The notes below the pieces were generated by a model. That model saw nothing but the letters and a program-made list of their open reading frames with translations. It searched no databases and was not told the DNA's origin. From Oceanomicrobium pacificus (lineage in GTDB: Bacteria; Pseudomonadota; Alphaproteobacteria; Rhodobacterales; Rhodobacteraceae), in assembly GCF_009833495.1 (NCBI RefSeq), contig NZ_WUWG01000005.1, forward strand, positions 247,286 to 311,285: a DNA stretch of 64,000 bases, read 5' to 3'. Positions 17,788-26,798 of the stretch are shown here, in pieces. Made by a program: the position numbers and the translations under genes. Every line of letters starts with the position of its first letter. Positions within the stretch are counted from its first letter, which is position 1.

Positions 17788-17916
17788 TGGCGGCGGGTCT
17801 GACCGGGCCTGCCGCCGGCTTCGCCGGACACGCAGTTCGCCTGCGCCTTGCAGGTGGCTGATGTCCCCCAGTCCGGCGGAGCCGACCCCAATCATTCCCC
17901 TGATGCGGAGGACCGC

Positions 17917-18516
17917 GTGACGATGGTTCTGACCGAAGTGACGGCGATCCCCGATGCGCGTTGGCCGGTGGCGGCGTTTGCCGACCATCTGCTGATGTCG
18001 TCGGGTTTTGACGATGATGACCGCGACGATGCGCTGTTGCTGATGCTGTTGCGGGCGGCGGCGGCTGCGGTGGAGGCGCGGCTCGGCAAGGCGCTTCTGG
18101 CGCGGGACTTTCGCGTCGCGCTTGCCGCGTGGCGGCGGTCAGACCGGCAGCCTTTGCCGATGGCGCCGGTCTATGGCGGGGGCCAGTTCGTGATGCGCGA
18201 CGCAGGTGGCGCCGATCTGGGCGATCCGGGCGGATGGGTCCTGGAACCCGATACCGCGCGACCAGCGCTTGTCGGGACGGGCGGTCGGCCGTTGCCGGCC
18301 ATTCCGGCCGGTGGCGTGGCAGAAGTGACATTCACGGCCGGATTTGCGGCCGACTGGACAGATCTGCCTGCGGACCTGCAGCAGGCGGTGTTCCTGCTCG
18401 CGGCGCATTATCATGCGGCGCGGGACGGCGCAGCGGGGGCGGACCTGGCCATGCCTGTCGGTGTGCTGGCGCTCATCGATCCGCATCGCGTGATCCGTGT
18501 TCTGGGGGCCGGCTGA
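17917..18516 (+). CDS. GTA g6, head-tail connector (adaptor) protein
   Basis: 199 residues from GTG 17917, which has GGAGG five bases upstream; ATG 17923 (MVLTEVTAIPD) is the alternative. It contains the adaptor pattern of phage gp6/phiE125 gp8-like proteins: a helical LADHLLMSSGFDDDDRDDALLLMLLRAAAAAVEARLGKAL-like core split by short loops, then a beta-rich middle and a helical C-terminus. It joins the portal to the closure ring. It shares one base with g7 (TGATG). Confidence 0.85.
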   Translation: MTMVLTEVTAIPDARWPVAAFADHLLMSSGFDDDDRDDALLLMLLRAAAAAVEARLGKALLARDFRVALAAWRRSDRQPLPMAPVYGGGQFVMRDAGGADLGDPGGWVLEPDTARPALVGTGGRPLPAIPAGGVAEVTFTAGFAADWTDLPADLQQAVFLLAAHYHAARDGAAGADLAMPVGVLALIDPHRVIRVLGAG

Positions 18517-18857
18517 TGGCGCGGCGCTGGCGATTGAACCGGCGGCTGGTGCTGGAGGCGGCGGAGGCTGCCCCGGACGGGATCGGCGGGATTGCGCGGA
18601 CATGGGCGCCGCTCGGGCTGGTCTGGGCGGCTGTTGATCCGGTGGCGGGACGCAGCGAGCGGATCGGCGCGACCGATCTGGCGCGGCTGCGGGTGCGCAT
18701 CATCATCCGCAACCAGAGGCGATCGAGCCCGGCACGCCCGCAGGCAGGGCAGCGGTTCCGTGACGGTGCGCGCCTTTTCGATATCGAGGCGGTGGCCGAG
18801 GCCGATCCGCGCGGGGGATACCTTGTGTGCTGGACGCGGGAGGGGCAGGCGCGATGA
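18516..18857 (+). CDS. GTA g7, head closure / head-tail adaptor protein
   Basis: 113 residues, basic N-terminus (MARRWRLNRRLVLE). The beta-barrel pattern WAPLGLVWAAVDPVAG and RVRIIIRNQRRSSP is that of the SPP1 gp16/HK97 gp10-like head closure family. Position between adaptor and tail terminator supports the call. Start fixed by the TGATG overlap with g6; the end overlaps g8 by 4 bases. Confidence 0.85.
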   Translation: MARRWRLNRRLVLEAAEAAPDGIGGIARTWAPLGLVWAAVDPVAGRSERIGATDLARLRVRIIIRNQRRSSPARPQAGQRFRDGARLFDIEAVAEADPRGGYLVCWTREGQAR

Positions 18858-19279
18858 CGCTGGCGCATTTCCATGCGGTCCAGGCGCGGGTGTTCGCGCT
18901 GCTGACCGGTGATCCGGAACTGATGGGGCTGACAGGGGGCCATGTGCGGGACGGGGCGGCGGCGGGTGCACCGCTGCCCGATGTGCAGGTGCTGATCGGG
19001 CCGGAACGGGTGCGACCGTTTGCGTCGGCCACATCGGACGGGGCCACGCACGAGTTCACCGTCGAGGTCATCGGCGCGCGGGACGGGTTCGACCTGCCGA
19101 AGCGGGTGGCCGCGCGGGTGGGCGACCTGCTGCTCGCGCCGGCGGGCATAGGTGACCCTGACGGGGCGCATCTGGTGCGGATGCAGTTCTTGCGGGCGGA
19201 GGCGCGCAGGCTGACGGGACCGGCGCGCCGTCAGATCCGGCTGACCTTCCGTGCCGTGGTTGAATCAGACGAAAACTGA
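18854..19279 (+). CDS. GTA g8, tail terminator (DUF3168)
   Basis: 141 residues. DUF3168 proteins cap the tail tube and connect it to the head. The sequence VQARVFALLTGDPELMGLTGGHVRDGA and PLPDVQVLIGPERV fit the family. The start ATG overlaps the g7 stop (ATGA). It is followed after 14 bases by the tail tube gene. Confidence 0.87.
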   Translation: MTLAHFHAVQARVFALLTGDPELMGLTGGHVRDGAAAGAPLPDVQVLIGPERVRPFASATSDGATHEFTVEVIGARDGFDLPKRVAARVGDLLLAPAGIGDPDGAHLVRMQFLRAEARRLTGPARRQIRLTFRAVVESDEN

Positions 19280-19293
19280 AGCGGGGTGCAGCC

Positions 19294-19707
19294 ATGGTGG
19301 CGCAAAAGGGCAAGGACCTCCTGGTCAAGATCGACATGGACGGTTCGGGGACATTCGAGACGCTGGCGGGGCTGCGTGCGACACGCATCGCCTTCCAGTC
19401 GCAGACAATCGATGTGACCCATCTGGAAAGCGACGGCGGGTGGCGCGAATTGCTGGACGGCGGTGGCGTCAAAAGCGCATCGGTCAGCGGGTCGGGGATC
19501 TTCCGCGATGCCGACACGGATGCGCGGGCGCGGGCGCTCTTCTTTGGTGGCGACATCCGGCCCGTGCAGGTGATCGTGCCGGATTTCGGGATCATCGAGG
19601 GGCCGTTCCAGATCAGCGCGCTGGAATATGCGGGCAATCACGATGGCGAGGCGCGCTACGAGATGTCGTTCGTCTCGGCCGGTGCGCTCGGGTTCGATCC
19701 GCTGTGA
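19294..19707 (+). CDS. GTA g9, major tail tube protein (TP901-1 family)
   Basis: 137 residues. Builds the short non-contractile tail tube. The N-terminal AQKGKDLLVKIDMDGSGTFETLAG and the strand IAFQSQTIDVTHLESDGGWREL are typical of TP901-1-type tube proteins. Its stop TGA overlaps the GTG start of g10. Confidence 0.92.
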   Translation: MVAQKGKDLLVKIDMDGSGTFETLAGLRATRIAFQSQTIDVTHLESDGGWRELLDGGGVKSASVSGSGIFRDADTDARARALFFGGDIRPVQVIVPDFGIIEGPFQISALEYAGNHDGEARYEMSFVSAGALGFDPL

Positions 19708-20051
19708 GCGTGAACCGCTGGCGGGGCGAGGTGGCACTGTCGGTCGGCGGCGTGTCGCGGACCATGCGGCTGACCCTGCAGGCGCTGGCCGAACTGGAAG
19801 AGGTGCTCGGCACCGGCGCGGTGAGCGAGTTGGTCGGCCGGTTCGAGCGCGGAGCCTTTTCGGCCGGCGACCTGATGGCGCTATTGCATGCGGGGCTGCG
19901 CGGCGGCGGCTGGGACATCGACCGCGCGGGATTTGCCGCGCTCGATCTAGACGGGTCGCCCGTGGCACTGGCGGAGGCCGGTGCGCGGCTCCTGGCCGCC
20001 GCCTTCGTGCCCGAGGGTGCGCGGGCCGGTGCAGCGGGCGACGCGCCGTGA
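19704..20051 (+). CDS. GTA g10, tail assembly chaperone (GTA TAC family)
   Basis: 115 residues from GTG 19704 (GTGA overlap with g9). A beta hairpin with GEVALSVGGVSRTMRLT is followed by LQALAELEEVLGTGAVSEL and a helical C-terminus, the pattern of the GTA tail-assembly chaperone family. In phages such chaperones come in two forms around the tape measure; here g10 and the next small gene fill that place. Confidence 0.85.
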   Translation: MSVNRWRGEVALSVGGVSRTMRLTLQALAELEEVLGTGAVSELVGRFERGAFSAGDLMALLHAGLRGGGWDIDRAGFAALDLDGSPVALAEAGARLLAAAFVPEGARAGAAGDAP

Positions 20052-20239
20052 ACTGGGCGGAGGTCTTGCGCATCGGCCTGACCGAATTGCGGCTGCCGCC
20101 CGAACGGCTCTGGGCGATGACGCCAGCAGAGTTGCGGATCATGGCCGGATTGGCGGCGGCGCCCGATTGGGTCGACCGGGCGGCGCTCGACGGGCTTTGC
20201 GCGAAATTTCCCGACAAAGGGGGGACGGCGGATGGATGA
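20048..20239 (+). CDS. GTA g10.1, small tail assembly chaperone-like protein (rcc01693 family)
   Basis: 63 residues from GTG 20048, again in a GTGA overlap with the preceding stop. The segment LPPERLWAMTPAELRIMAG is the recognisable core of this small family, always found between GTA g10 and g11. It overlaps the tape measure start by 8 bases. Likely a partner of g10 in tape-measure folding; direct evidence is not visible in sequence. Confidence 0.82.
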   Translation: MNWAEVLRIGLTELRLPPERLWAMTPAELRIMAGLAAAPDWVDRAALDGLCAKFPDKGGTADG

Positions 20240-20888
20240 GACGGATCAGGGGCTGGATCTTGGCGACATGGCCGAAGGGCTGGCCGAGACACAGGCGATG
20301 ACGGCGGCTTTCACGGCAGAGCTTGACCGCGCGCGGGAGGCGATGGCGGATGCCGGCCGGGCCGCAAGCGGCATGTCGGGGTCGGTCGGCCGGTCGCTCC
20401 GCGGTGCTTTCGATGCGCTTGTCTTCGACGGGGCGCGGCTGAGCGATGTGCTGGCGCGGCTGGGACAAAGCATGTCGGGCATCGCGCTCGATGCGGCCCT
20501 GAAACCTGTGCAGTCGCACCTGGGCAATCTGGCGGGGGCAGGCATGCAGTCGATCCTGTCGGGCATCCTGCCGTTCGCGGCCGGCGGCGTGATCGGGCAG
20601 GGGCGCGTGATGCCCTTTGCCGATGGTGGCGTCGTGTCGGGACCGGTCGGCTTCCCGATGCGCGGCGGCATGGGGCTGATGGGAGAGGCCGGACCGGAAG
20701 CGATCCTGCCGTTGCGGCGCGGGGCGGATGGGCGCCTTGGCGTAGCCGCCGGCGGCGCGGGTGGCGGGCGGCCTGTCACCGTGCAGATGCAGGTTGTGAC
20801 GCCCGATGTGGCGGGGTTCCGGCGCTCGCAGGGGCAGATCGCAGCCGGTGTCACGCGGATGATGCGGCGCGGCCAGCGCAATTTGTGA
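20232..20888 (+). CDS. GTA g11, tail tape measure protein
   Basis: 218 residues, unusually short for a tape measure, consistent with the short GTA tail. The N-terminal helix (LDLGDMAEGLAETQAMTAAF) leads to a hydrophobic glycine-rich middle (GGVIGQGRVMPFADGGVVSG) and the family motif GEAGPEAILPL. It would span the tail lumen and help eject DNA. Confidence 0.88.
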   Translation: MDETDQGLDLGDMAEGLAETQAMTAAFTAELDRAREAMADAGRAASGMSGSVGRSLRGAFDALVFDGARLSDVLARLGQSMSGIALDAALKPVQSHLGNLAGAGMQSILSGILPFAAGGVIGQGRVMPFADGGVVSGPVGFPMRGGMGLMGEAGPEAILPLRRGADGRLGVAAGGAGGGRPVTVQMQVVTPDVAGFRRSQGQIAAGVTRMMRRGQRNL

Positions 20889-20895
20889 GGGGATG

Positions 20896-21528
20896 ATGGG
20901 ATTTCACGAGACACGCTTTCCCACGGCGCTCAGCTTCGGGGCGGCAGGCGGACCGGAGCGGCGGACGGACATCGTCACGCTCGCCAACGGGCATGAGGAG
21001 CGCAACAGCCCCTGGGCACATGCGCGGAGGCGCTATGATGCGGGCATGGGGCTGCGGTCGCTCGACGATCTGGCTGAGGTGCTGGCGTTTTTCGAGGCCC
21101 GCCGCGGGCAGTTGCACGGATTCCGCTGGAAAGATTGGGCGGATTTCAAGAGTTGCGCGCCCTCGGCTAACCCGGACCATCGCGATTGCGAGATCGGGAT
21201 CGGGGACGGGGTGACGCGCGACTGGCCGCTGGTGAAAACCTATCGCTCGGGCGCGGCGGTGACGGCGCGGCCCGTGTCGAAGCCCGTGGCCGGAACGGTG
21301 CTGGTGGGGATCGGCGGCGATGCGGTCGAGGCGGGGCTTGTCTATACGCTCGATCCGGCCGACGGGGTGCTTCGGTTCGAGGATGCCCCCGCGAGCGGCG
21401 CCCCGATCACGGCAGGGTTCGAGTTCGACGTGCCGGTCCGGTTCGACACGGACCGGATCATGGCCAGTGTCGAGGCATTCGCGGCCGGCGAGATACCGAA
21501 TATTCCGGTGGTCGAGGTGCGTGTCTGA
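20896..21528 (+). CDS. GTA g12, distal tail protein (DUF2460, TIGR02217)
   Basis: 210 residues. DUF2460 forms the ring at the end of the tail tube. The N-terminus MGFHETRFPTALSFGAAGG and the core GQLHGFRWKDWADFKSC are diagnostic. ATG 20896 is preferred over 20893 because GAGGGG lies directly against the first ATG and homologues begin at the MxFHE position. Its stop shares one base with the g13 start. Confidence 0.9.
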   Translation: MGFHETRFPTALSFGAAGGPERRTDIVTLANGHEERNSPWAHARRRYDAGMGLRSLDDLAEVLAFFEARRGQLHGFRWKDWADFKSCAPSANPDHRDCEIGIGDGVTRDWPLVKTYRSGAAVTARPVSKPVAGTVLVGIGGDAVEAGLVYTLDPADGVLRFEDAPASGAPITAGFEFDVPVRFDTDRIMASVEAFAAGEIPNIPVVEVRV

Positions 21529-22412
21529 TGCGCGCCCTGCCGGAGGCCATGGCTGCGCAACTGGCGGCGGGGGTGAGCTACCTCTGCCATGCATGGGTGC
21601 TGACGCGGAAGGACGGGCAGCGGTTCGGATTCACCGACCATGACGGCGATCTGGTCGTGGGCGATGTGGTTTGCCGCGCGGCATCGGGTCTGTTGCCAGG
21701 CGCGGTGGAATGGAGCGGGGGCTTGAGCGTCGACACGGCGGCGGTGTCGGGCGTGCTGCGCCATGACAGCCTGTCGGGGGAGGAGATCGCGCTCGGGCTC
21801 TTCGACGAGGCGGCGGTGGAGCAGTGGCTCGTGGACTGGCGCGATCCGGAGCTCAGGTTTCAGCTGTTCTCCGGCCATCTGGGCGAGATCCGGCAGGGAC
21901 CGGACCGGTTCGACGCGGAACTGCGCGGCCTGTCGGATGCGCTGGCCGCGGAGACCGGGCGGCGGATCGGACCGGCCTGTCCGCTGGCGCTGGGCGAGAC
22001 GGCCTGCGGCGTCGATCTTGAGGATGCGGCGTTCCGCGCCTTCGTGACCGTTGTGAGCGTGTCGGCCGAGGTCGGGCTGGAGTTGGAGATGGCTGGCAGC
22101 TATCCCGACGGCTGGTTCGCCGACGGGCAGCTCATCTGGTCGGGCGGCGGCAATGCGGGGAGTGCCGCGCGCTTGCGGCGCGATGCGCAGGGCGGCGAAC
22201 GCCGGCGCGTCGAGTTGCGCGGATCGCCGGTCCGTCCGGTGGCGGCCGGAGACACCGGAACACTGATCGCCGGTTGCGACAAGAGGGCAGAGACCTGTCG
22301 TGAAAAATTCAACAATTACATGAGCTATCGCGGCTTTCCGCATGTGCCGGGCGAGGATTGGCTGGTGACCTATCCAAAGCCCGGCGGGCGGCATGATGGC
22401 GGACGGCGCTGA
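21528..22412 (+). CDS. GTA g13, baseplate hub protein (DUF2163)
   Basis: 294 residues: an N-terminal DUF2163 domain (VLTRKDGQRFGFTDHDGDLVV, FQLFSGHLGEIRQG) and a C-terminal BR0599-like domain with conserved Cys residues (CPLALGETACGVD, GCDKRAETCREKFNNY). In the R. capsulatus particle the hub binds an iron-sulfur cluster through such cysteines; the Cys pattern here (CP, C, GCDKRAETC) is compatible, which is inference. It overlaps the g14 frame. Confidence 0.88.
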   Translation: MRALPEAMAAQLAAGVSYLCHAWVLTRKDGQRFGFTDHDGDLVVGDVVCRAASGLLPGAVEWSGGLSVDTAAVSGVLRHDSLSGEEIALGLFDEAAVEQWLVDWRDPELRFQLFSGHLGEIRQGPDRFDAELRGLSDALAAETGRRIGPACPLALGETACGVDLEDAAFRAFVTVVSVSAEVGLELEMAGSYPDGWFADGQLIWSGGGNAGSAARLRRDAQGGERRRVELRGSPVRPVAAGDTGTLIAGCDKRAETCREKFNNYMSYRGFPHVPGEDWLVTYPKPGGRHDGGRR

Positions 22413-22872
22413 GATGGGCACCTTCAGGGACGATGCCGGCGCGCGCGTTGTGGCGGCAGCGCGGGATTGGATCGGGACGCCCTATCGGCACCAGAGCGCC
22501 TGCAAGGGTGCGGGCACGGATTGTCTGGGGCTGGTGATCGGGCTGTGGCGGGAGCTTGTCGGACCGCTGCCGGTGTCCGTGCCGGCCTATACGCCCGACT
22601 GGGACGAGGTGGCGCGGCGGGACCGGCTCCGGTCCGCGGCGGAGCGCTATTTGCAGCGCGCGGACGGCGCGGTGGTCCGGCCCGGGGATGTGCTGCTCTT
22701 TGCGATGCGGGACGGGGCGGTGGCGAAACATCTGGGCATCGCGGCGGCGCGGGACAGGGTGGCGACGCTTATCCATGCCCATGAGCCGCGCGGCGTGGTC
22801 GAGGTGCCGCTGGGTCCTGCCTGGGTCCGGCGGGTGGTGGCGCGATACCGGCTGCCTTTGGAGGCGAACTGA
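22393..22872 (+). CDS. GTA g14, NlpC/P60 peptidoglycan peptidase
   Basis: 159 residues. Tail-associated cysteine peptidase that helps the particle cross the recipient cell wall. The nucleophile Cys is in GAGTDCLGLV and the catalytic His in KHLGI, with WIGTPYRHQS before. The longest start overlaps g13 by 20 bases; ATG 22414, two bases past the g13 stop, is a good alternative and gives a family-like N-terminus. The stop shares one base with the g15 ATG. Confidence 0.92.
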   Translation: MMADGAEMGTFRDDAGARVVAAARDWIGTPYRHQSACKGAGTDCLGLVIGLWRELVGPLPVSVPAYTPDWDEVARRDRLRSAAERYLQRADGAVVRPGDVLLFAMRDGAVAKHLGIAAARDRVATLIHAHEPRGVVEVPLGPAWVRRVVARYRLPLEAN

Positions 22873-25800
22873 TGGCGACACTTGTGCTCGGAGCGATCGG
22901 CGGGGCGATCGGGGGATCGATCGGCGGCAGCCTCCTTGGGTTGCCCGCGGCTGTGATCGGGCGTGCGATCGGTGCGACGCTTGGCGCCGTGATCGACCAG
23001 CGCGTGCTGGGACAGGGGTCGGACCCTGTCGAGATCGGGCGGCAGGAGCGGCTGCGGATCATGGGGGCGGGCGAGGGCACGCCCTTGGCGCGGGTGCAGG
23101 GCGCGATGCGCGTCGGCGGGCACCTGATCTGGTCGAGCCGGTTTCGCGAGCATGTGTCGGTCACGCGCAGCGGGGGCAAGGGCGGCGGCCCGAGCGCCAC
23201 AGTGGAGCGCTACAGCTACACGATCAGCTTCGCGCTGGCGCTGTGCGAGGGCGAGGTGAGCCGGATCGGCCGGATCTGGGCCGACGGGGAGGAGATCAGC
23301 CTCGAAGGTGTCACCTGGCGGCTGTATCGCGGAACGGCCGACCAGATGCCGGACCCGCTCATTGCGGCGGTCGAGGGCGCGGATGCGCCCGCCTATCGCG
23401 ATACGGCCTATCTGGTGTTCGAGGAATTCGCGCTCGGTGACTATGGCAACCGGATTCCGCAGATCTCCGTCGAGGTTTTCCGCCGGCCGCGAGTCCCGGC
23501 CGGGACGGCCGAGTTCGATGATCTGGCCGATCTGGTTCAGGGCGTTGCCCTGATCCCGGGGTCGGGGGAACATGCCCTGTCGACAGACCGGGTGCGGGTG
23601 CATCAGGGTCCGGGGCGCTCGCGGCTGGCAAATGTGCACAGCCGGGACGGGCGGCCGGATCTGATCGTGTCGCTCGACCAGTTGGAGGCGGACCTGCCGC
23701 GATGCCGCTCGGTGTCGCTGGTGGTGAGCTGGTTCGGGGACGATCTGCGCTGCGGGACATGCCGGCTGGAACCGGCGGCGGAAAATGCCGCGGTGGCCGG
23801 CGGCGCCGATCCCTGGTCCGTCGGCGGCGTTGGCCGTGACGCGGCGAAGATCGTGTCGCAGGTGGACGGGCGGCCCGCTTTTGGCGGCACCCCGTCCGAC
23901 AGGTCCGTCCTGCAGGCGATTGCCGAGTTGAAGGGGCGGGGACAGGCTGTCACCTTCTATCCGTTCATCCTGATGGACATCCAGTCCGGCAACGGGCGCG
24001 ACAATCCCCATGCGCCGGGATCCGAGCAGCCTTCTGTGCCGTGGCGCGGGCGGATCACCCTGTCAGCCGCGCCCGGGCAGGCCGGTTCGCCGGACGGGAC
24101 GGCGCAAGCCGATGCAGAGGTGGCGGCATTTTTCGGCAGCGCGCAGGCGTCGGATTTCGATCTGACGGGCGATGCGCCGGTCTATACCGGGCCGCCGGAA
24201 TGGAGCTACAGGCGGTGCCTATTGCACTATGCCCATCTCGTCGCGATGGCGGGCGGTGTGGAGATGTTCTGCATCGGCAGCGAGTTGCGCGGGCTGACGC
24301 AGATCCGCGGGGCGGGCGGCCACTATCCGGCGGTCGCCGCTTTGCGGCAGCTGGCGGCGGACATACGCGCGATCCTCGGGTCGGGGGTGAAGCTGACCTA
24401 TGCGGCGGACTGGTCGGAATATTTCGGCCACCAGCCGCAGGACGGGTCGGGCGATGTGCGGTTCCATCTCGATCCGCTCTGGTCTGATCCGGTGATCGAT
24501 GCGGTGGCGATCGACAATTACATGCCGCTGTCGGACTGGCGCGACGGGGAGGATCATGCCGACGAAAGGTGGCGGCACGGGTCCGATCCGGTCTATCTGC
24601 AGGCCAACATAGAGGGCGGCGAGGGGTTCGACTGGTATTACCCGTCCGAGACCGCGCGGCTGGCGCAGGAGCGGGTGCCGATCACGGATGGGGCGCATGG
24701 CGAGCCCTGGGTCTTCCGGTACAAGGATTTGCGCAGCTGGTGGGGCAAGCTGCATTTCGAGCGGATCGGGGGGGAGCGGGCATCCGCGCCGACCGGCTGG
24801 CTGCCGGGCATGAAGCCGATCATCTTCACCGAACTGGGCTGCCCGGCGGTGGACAAGGGCGCGAACCAGCCGAATCTGTTCGTCGATCCGGCCAGTTCGG
24901 AATCTGCGCTTCCGCATTTTTCGCGCGGGGGGCCGGATCCGCTGGTGCAGGCGGCGGCCTTGCAGGCTGTCCTGTCCTATTGGGCGGCGCCGGGGCGGAA
25001 TCCGGTGTCGCAGACCTATGGCGGCCCGATGATCGACCTGTCGCAGGCCCATGTCTGGGCGTGGGATGCGCGGCCCTATCCGGATTTTCCGCGCCAGCTG
25101 GACAGCTGGTCGGACGGGGCGAACCATCTGACCGGCCACTGGCTGAACGGACGCTCGGAGATGGTCGATCTGCGGCAGGCGGTGCGCGAGATCTGCGCCG
25201 AGGCGGGGCTGCATGCGGTGGACACGTCGGGGCTTCACGGACGGCTGCGCGGGACGCTCGACAGTCAGGGGCTGAGCGGTCGGGCGCGGTTGCAGGCGTT
25301 GATGCAGGCCCACCGGTTCGAGGCGCATGAAGCTGGCGGCCGGTTGCGGTTCCGCTCGCGCGACGGGCGGGCCGATGACGCGCTGTCGCGCGACGGGCTG
25401 GTCGAAGGCGAAGGCGACACGCTCGATTTCGATCTGGTGCGCCAGCCCGAGGGCGAGACACCGGCAGCGGTGGACCTGACTTTCGTCGATCCCGACCGGG
25501 ATTATCAGGCGGGGGCCGCGCGGGCGGCTTTGCCCGATGTGCAGGCGGCAGAGGCACGGGCAGCGGCCCGCGACCTGCCGGTAGCCCTGTCGGGATGGGA
25601 GGCCGAAGCCGTGGTGCGGGGCTGGCTGGCGGCGGTACAGGCCGGGCGCGACACGCTCAGCTGTGCGCTGCCCCTGTCGCGGCTGGGCCTCGATGCGGGT
25701 GATGTGCTCCAGACTAAGTTGGGCGGCACACCGATGCGGTTCCGGATCGACCGGGTCACGGTCACGGACCGGCTCGAACTGGAGGCCATGCGGATCGATC

Positions 25801-26798
25801 CGGCAAGTTTCCGCGCCGAGACACCGGCGCTGGAGGTGGTCGGGCGACCCGCGCCGGTGCAGCCGGTGCCTGTCCATGCGCTCTGGCTCGACCTGCCGCT
25901 TCTGGCCGGCGACGAGCCGCCCCATGCGCCCTATGTTGCCGCGACGGCGGTGCCCTGGCCGGGTCCGGTCGCGGTCTGGCAGTCGCCGTCCGACACCGGA
26001 TTTGCGCGCGCGGCGATCCTTGATGCGCCGGCCACGGCCGGACAGTTGACGACCGGTCTCGACGCTGCGGCGGCGGACCGCTGGCAGGGCGGGGCGGGCT
26101 TTCAGGTGCACCTTGTGCGTGGGACCCTTTCGTCGCGGACGGCCGAGGATGTCCTGGCCGGGGCCAATGCGGCGGCGTTGCGGGCGGGTGGCAGCGACGC
26201 CTGGGAGGTGATCCAGTTCCGCGAGGCGGTGCTGGTGGCGCCGGACCTGTGGCAGATATCCGGTCTGTTGCGGGGGCAGGCGGGCACGGACGCGGTGATG
26301 CGGACCTATGGCGCAGGCGCGGATTTCCTGTTGCTGGACGGCGCGGCGCGGCCGCTTGATCTGCCGCCGGCGGCGCTGGGGAGCGCCCGTATGGTGCGGG
26401 TTGGACCCGCCGGGCTGCCCTATGACCATGACGCCTATATCGGGCTCGCGGGGGAGGTGCAGGGCGTGGGGCTGCGGCCCTACCGCCCGGTCCATCTGGC
26501 GGCGCGGCCGGACGGGGCGGGCGGTGTCCATCTGTCATGGGTGCGGCGGACGCGGGTCGGCGGTGACGGCTGGGCTGCGGCGGATGTGCCCCTGTCGGAG
26601 GATCGCGAGCTTTACCGTGTGCGGATCTGGCAGGGCGGGCAGGTGGTGCGCGATGCCGCGCCCGAGCAGCCGGATTTCACCTATGACGCAGCGATGCGGG
26701 CGGTCGATGGCGTGACGGGCGGGTTTCACTGGGATGTGGCGCAGGTTTCCGCCCTTTGGGGGACGGGGCCGGAGCAAGGGAGCGAATTTGATGGCTGA
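22872..26798 (+). CDS. GTA g15, baseplate megatron / host-specificity protein with TIM-barrel domain
   Basis: 1308 residues, the largest GTA protein; forms the tail-tip spike that contacts the recipient. The N-terminus is a Gly-rich hydrophobic segment (GAIGGAIGGSIGGSLLGLP) likely to insert in a membrane. A TIM-barrel-like domain follows (about residues 440-720, DWSEYFGHQ, DNYMPLSDWRDGEDH, IIFTELGCPAVDKGANQPNL), then phage tail tip domains and a long beta-rich C-terminus. All in one intact frame; the end overlaps the DUF2793 gene by 8 bases. Confidence 0.95.
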   Translation: MATLVLGAIGGAIGGSIGGSLLGLPAAVIGRAIGATLGAVIDQRVLGQGSDPVEIGRQERLRIMGAGEGTPLARVQGAMRVGGHLIWSSRFREHVSVTRSGGKGGGPSATVERYSYTISFALALCEGEVSRIGRIWADGEEISLEGVTWRLYRGTADQMPDPLIAAVEGADAPAYRDTAYLVFEEFALGDYGNRIPQISVEVFRRPRVPAGTAEFDDLADLVQGVALIPGSGEHALSTDRVRVHQGPGRSRLANVHSRDGRPDLIVSLDQLEADLPRCRSVSLVVSWFGDDLRCGTCRLEPAAENAAVAGGADPWSVGGVGRDAAKIVSQVDGRPAFGGTPSDRSVLQAIAELKGRGQAVTFYPFILMDIQSGNGRDNPHAPGSEQPSVPWRGRITLSAAPGQAGSPDGTAQADAEVAAFFGSAQASDFDLTGDAPVYTGPPEWSYRRCLLHYAHLVAMAGGVEMFCIGSELRGLTQIRGAGGHYPAVAALRQLAADIRAILGSGVKLTYAADWSEYFGHQPQDGSGDVRFHLDPLWSDPVIDAVAIDNYMPLSDWRDGEDHADERWRHGSDPVYLQANIEGGEGFDWYYPSETARLAQERVPITDGAHGEPWVFRYKDLRSWWGKLHFERIGGERASAPTGWLPGMKPIIFTELGCPAVDKGANQPNLFVDPASSESALPHFSRGGPDPLVQAAALQAVLSYWAAPGRNPVSQTYGGPMIDLSQAHVWAWDARPYPDFPRQLDSWSDGANHLTGHWLNGRSEMVDLRQAVREICAEAGLHAVDTSGLHGRLRGTLDSQGLSGRARLQALMQAHRFEAHEAGGRLRFRSRDGRADDALSRDGLVEGEGDTLDFDLVRQPEGETPAAVDLTFVDPDRDYQAGAARAALPDVQAAEARAAARDLPVALSGWEAEAVVRGWLAAVQAGRDTLSCALPLSRLGLDAGDVLQTKLGGTPMRFRIDRVTVTDRLELEAMRIDPASFRAETPALEVVGRPAPVQPVPVHALWLDLPLLAGDEPPHAPYVAATAVPWPGPVAVWQSPSDTGFARAAILDAPATAGQLTTGLDAAAADRWQGGAGFQVHLVRGTLSSRTAEDVLAGANAAALRAGGSDAWEVIQFREAVLVAPDLWQISGLLRGQAGTDAVMRTYGAGADFLLLDGAARPLDLPPAALGSARMVRVGPAGLPYDHDAYIGLAGEVQGVGLRPYRPVHLAARPDGAGGVHLSWVRRTRVGGDGWAAADVPLSEDRELYRVRIWQGGQVVRDAAPEQPDFTYDAAMRAVDGVTGGFHWDVAQVSALWGTGPEQGSEFDG

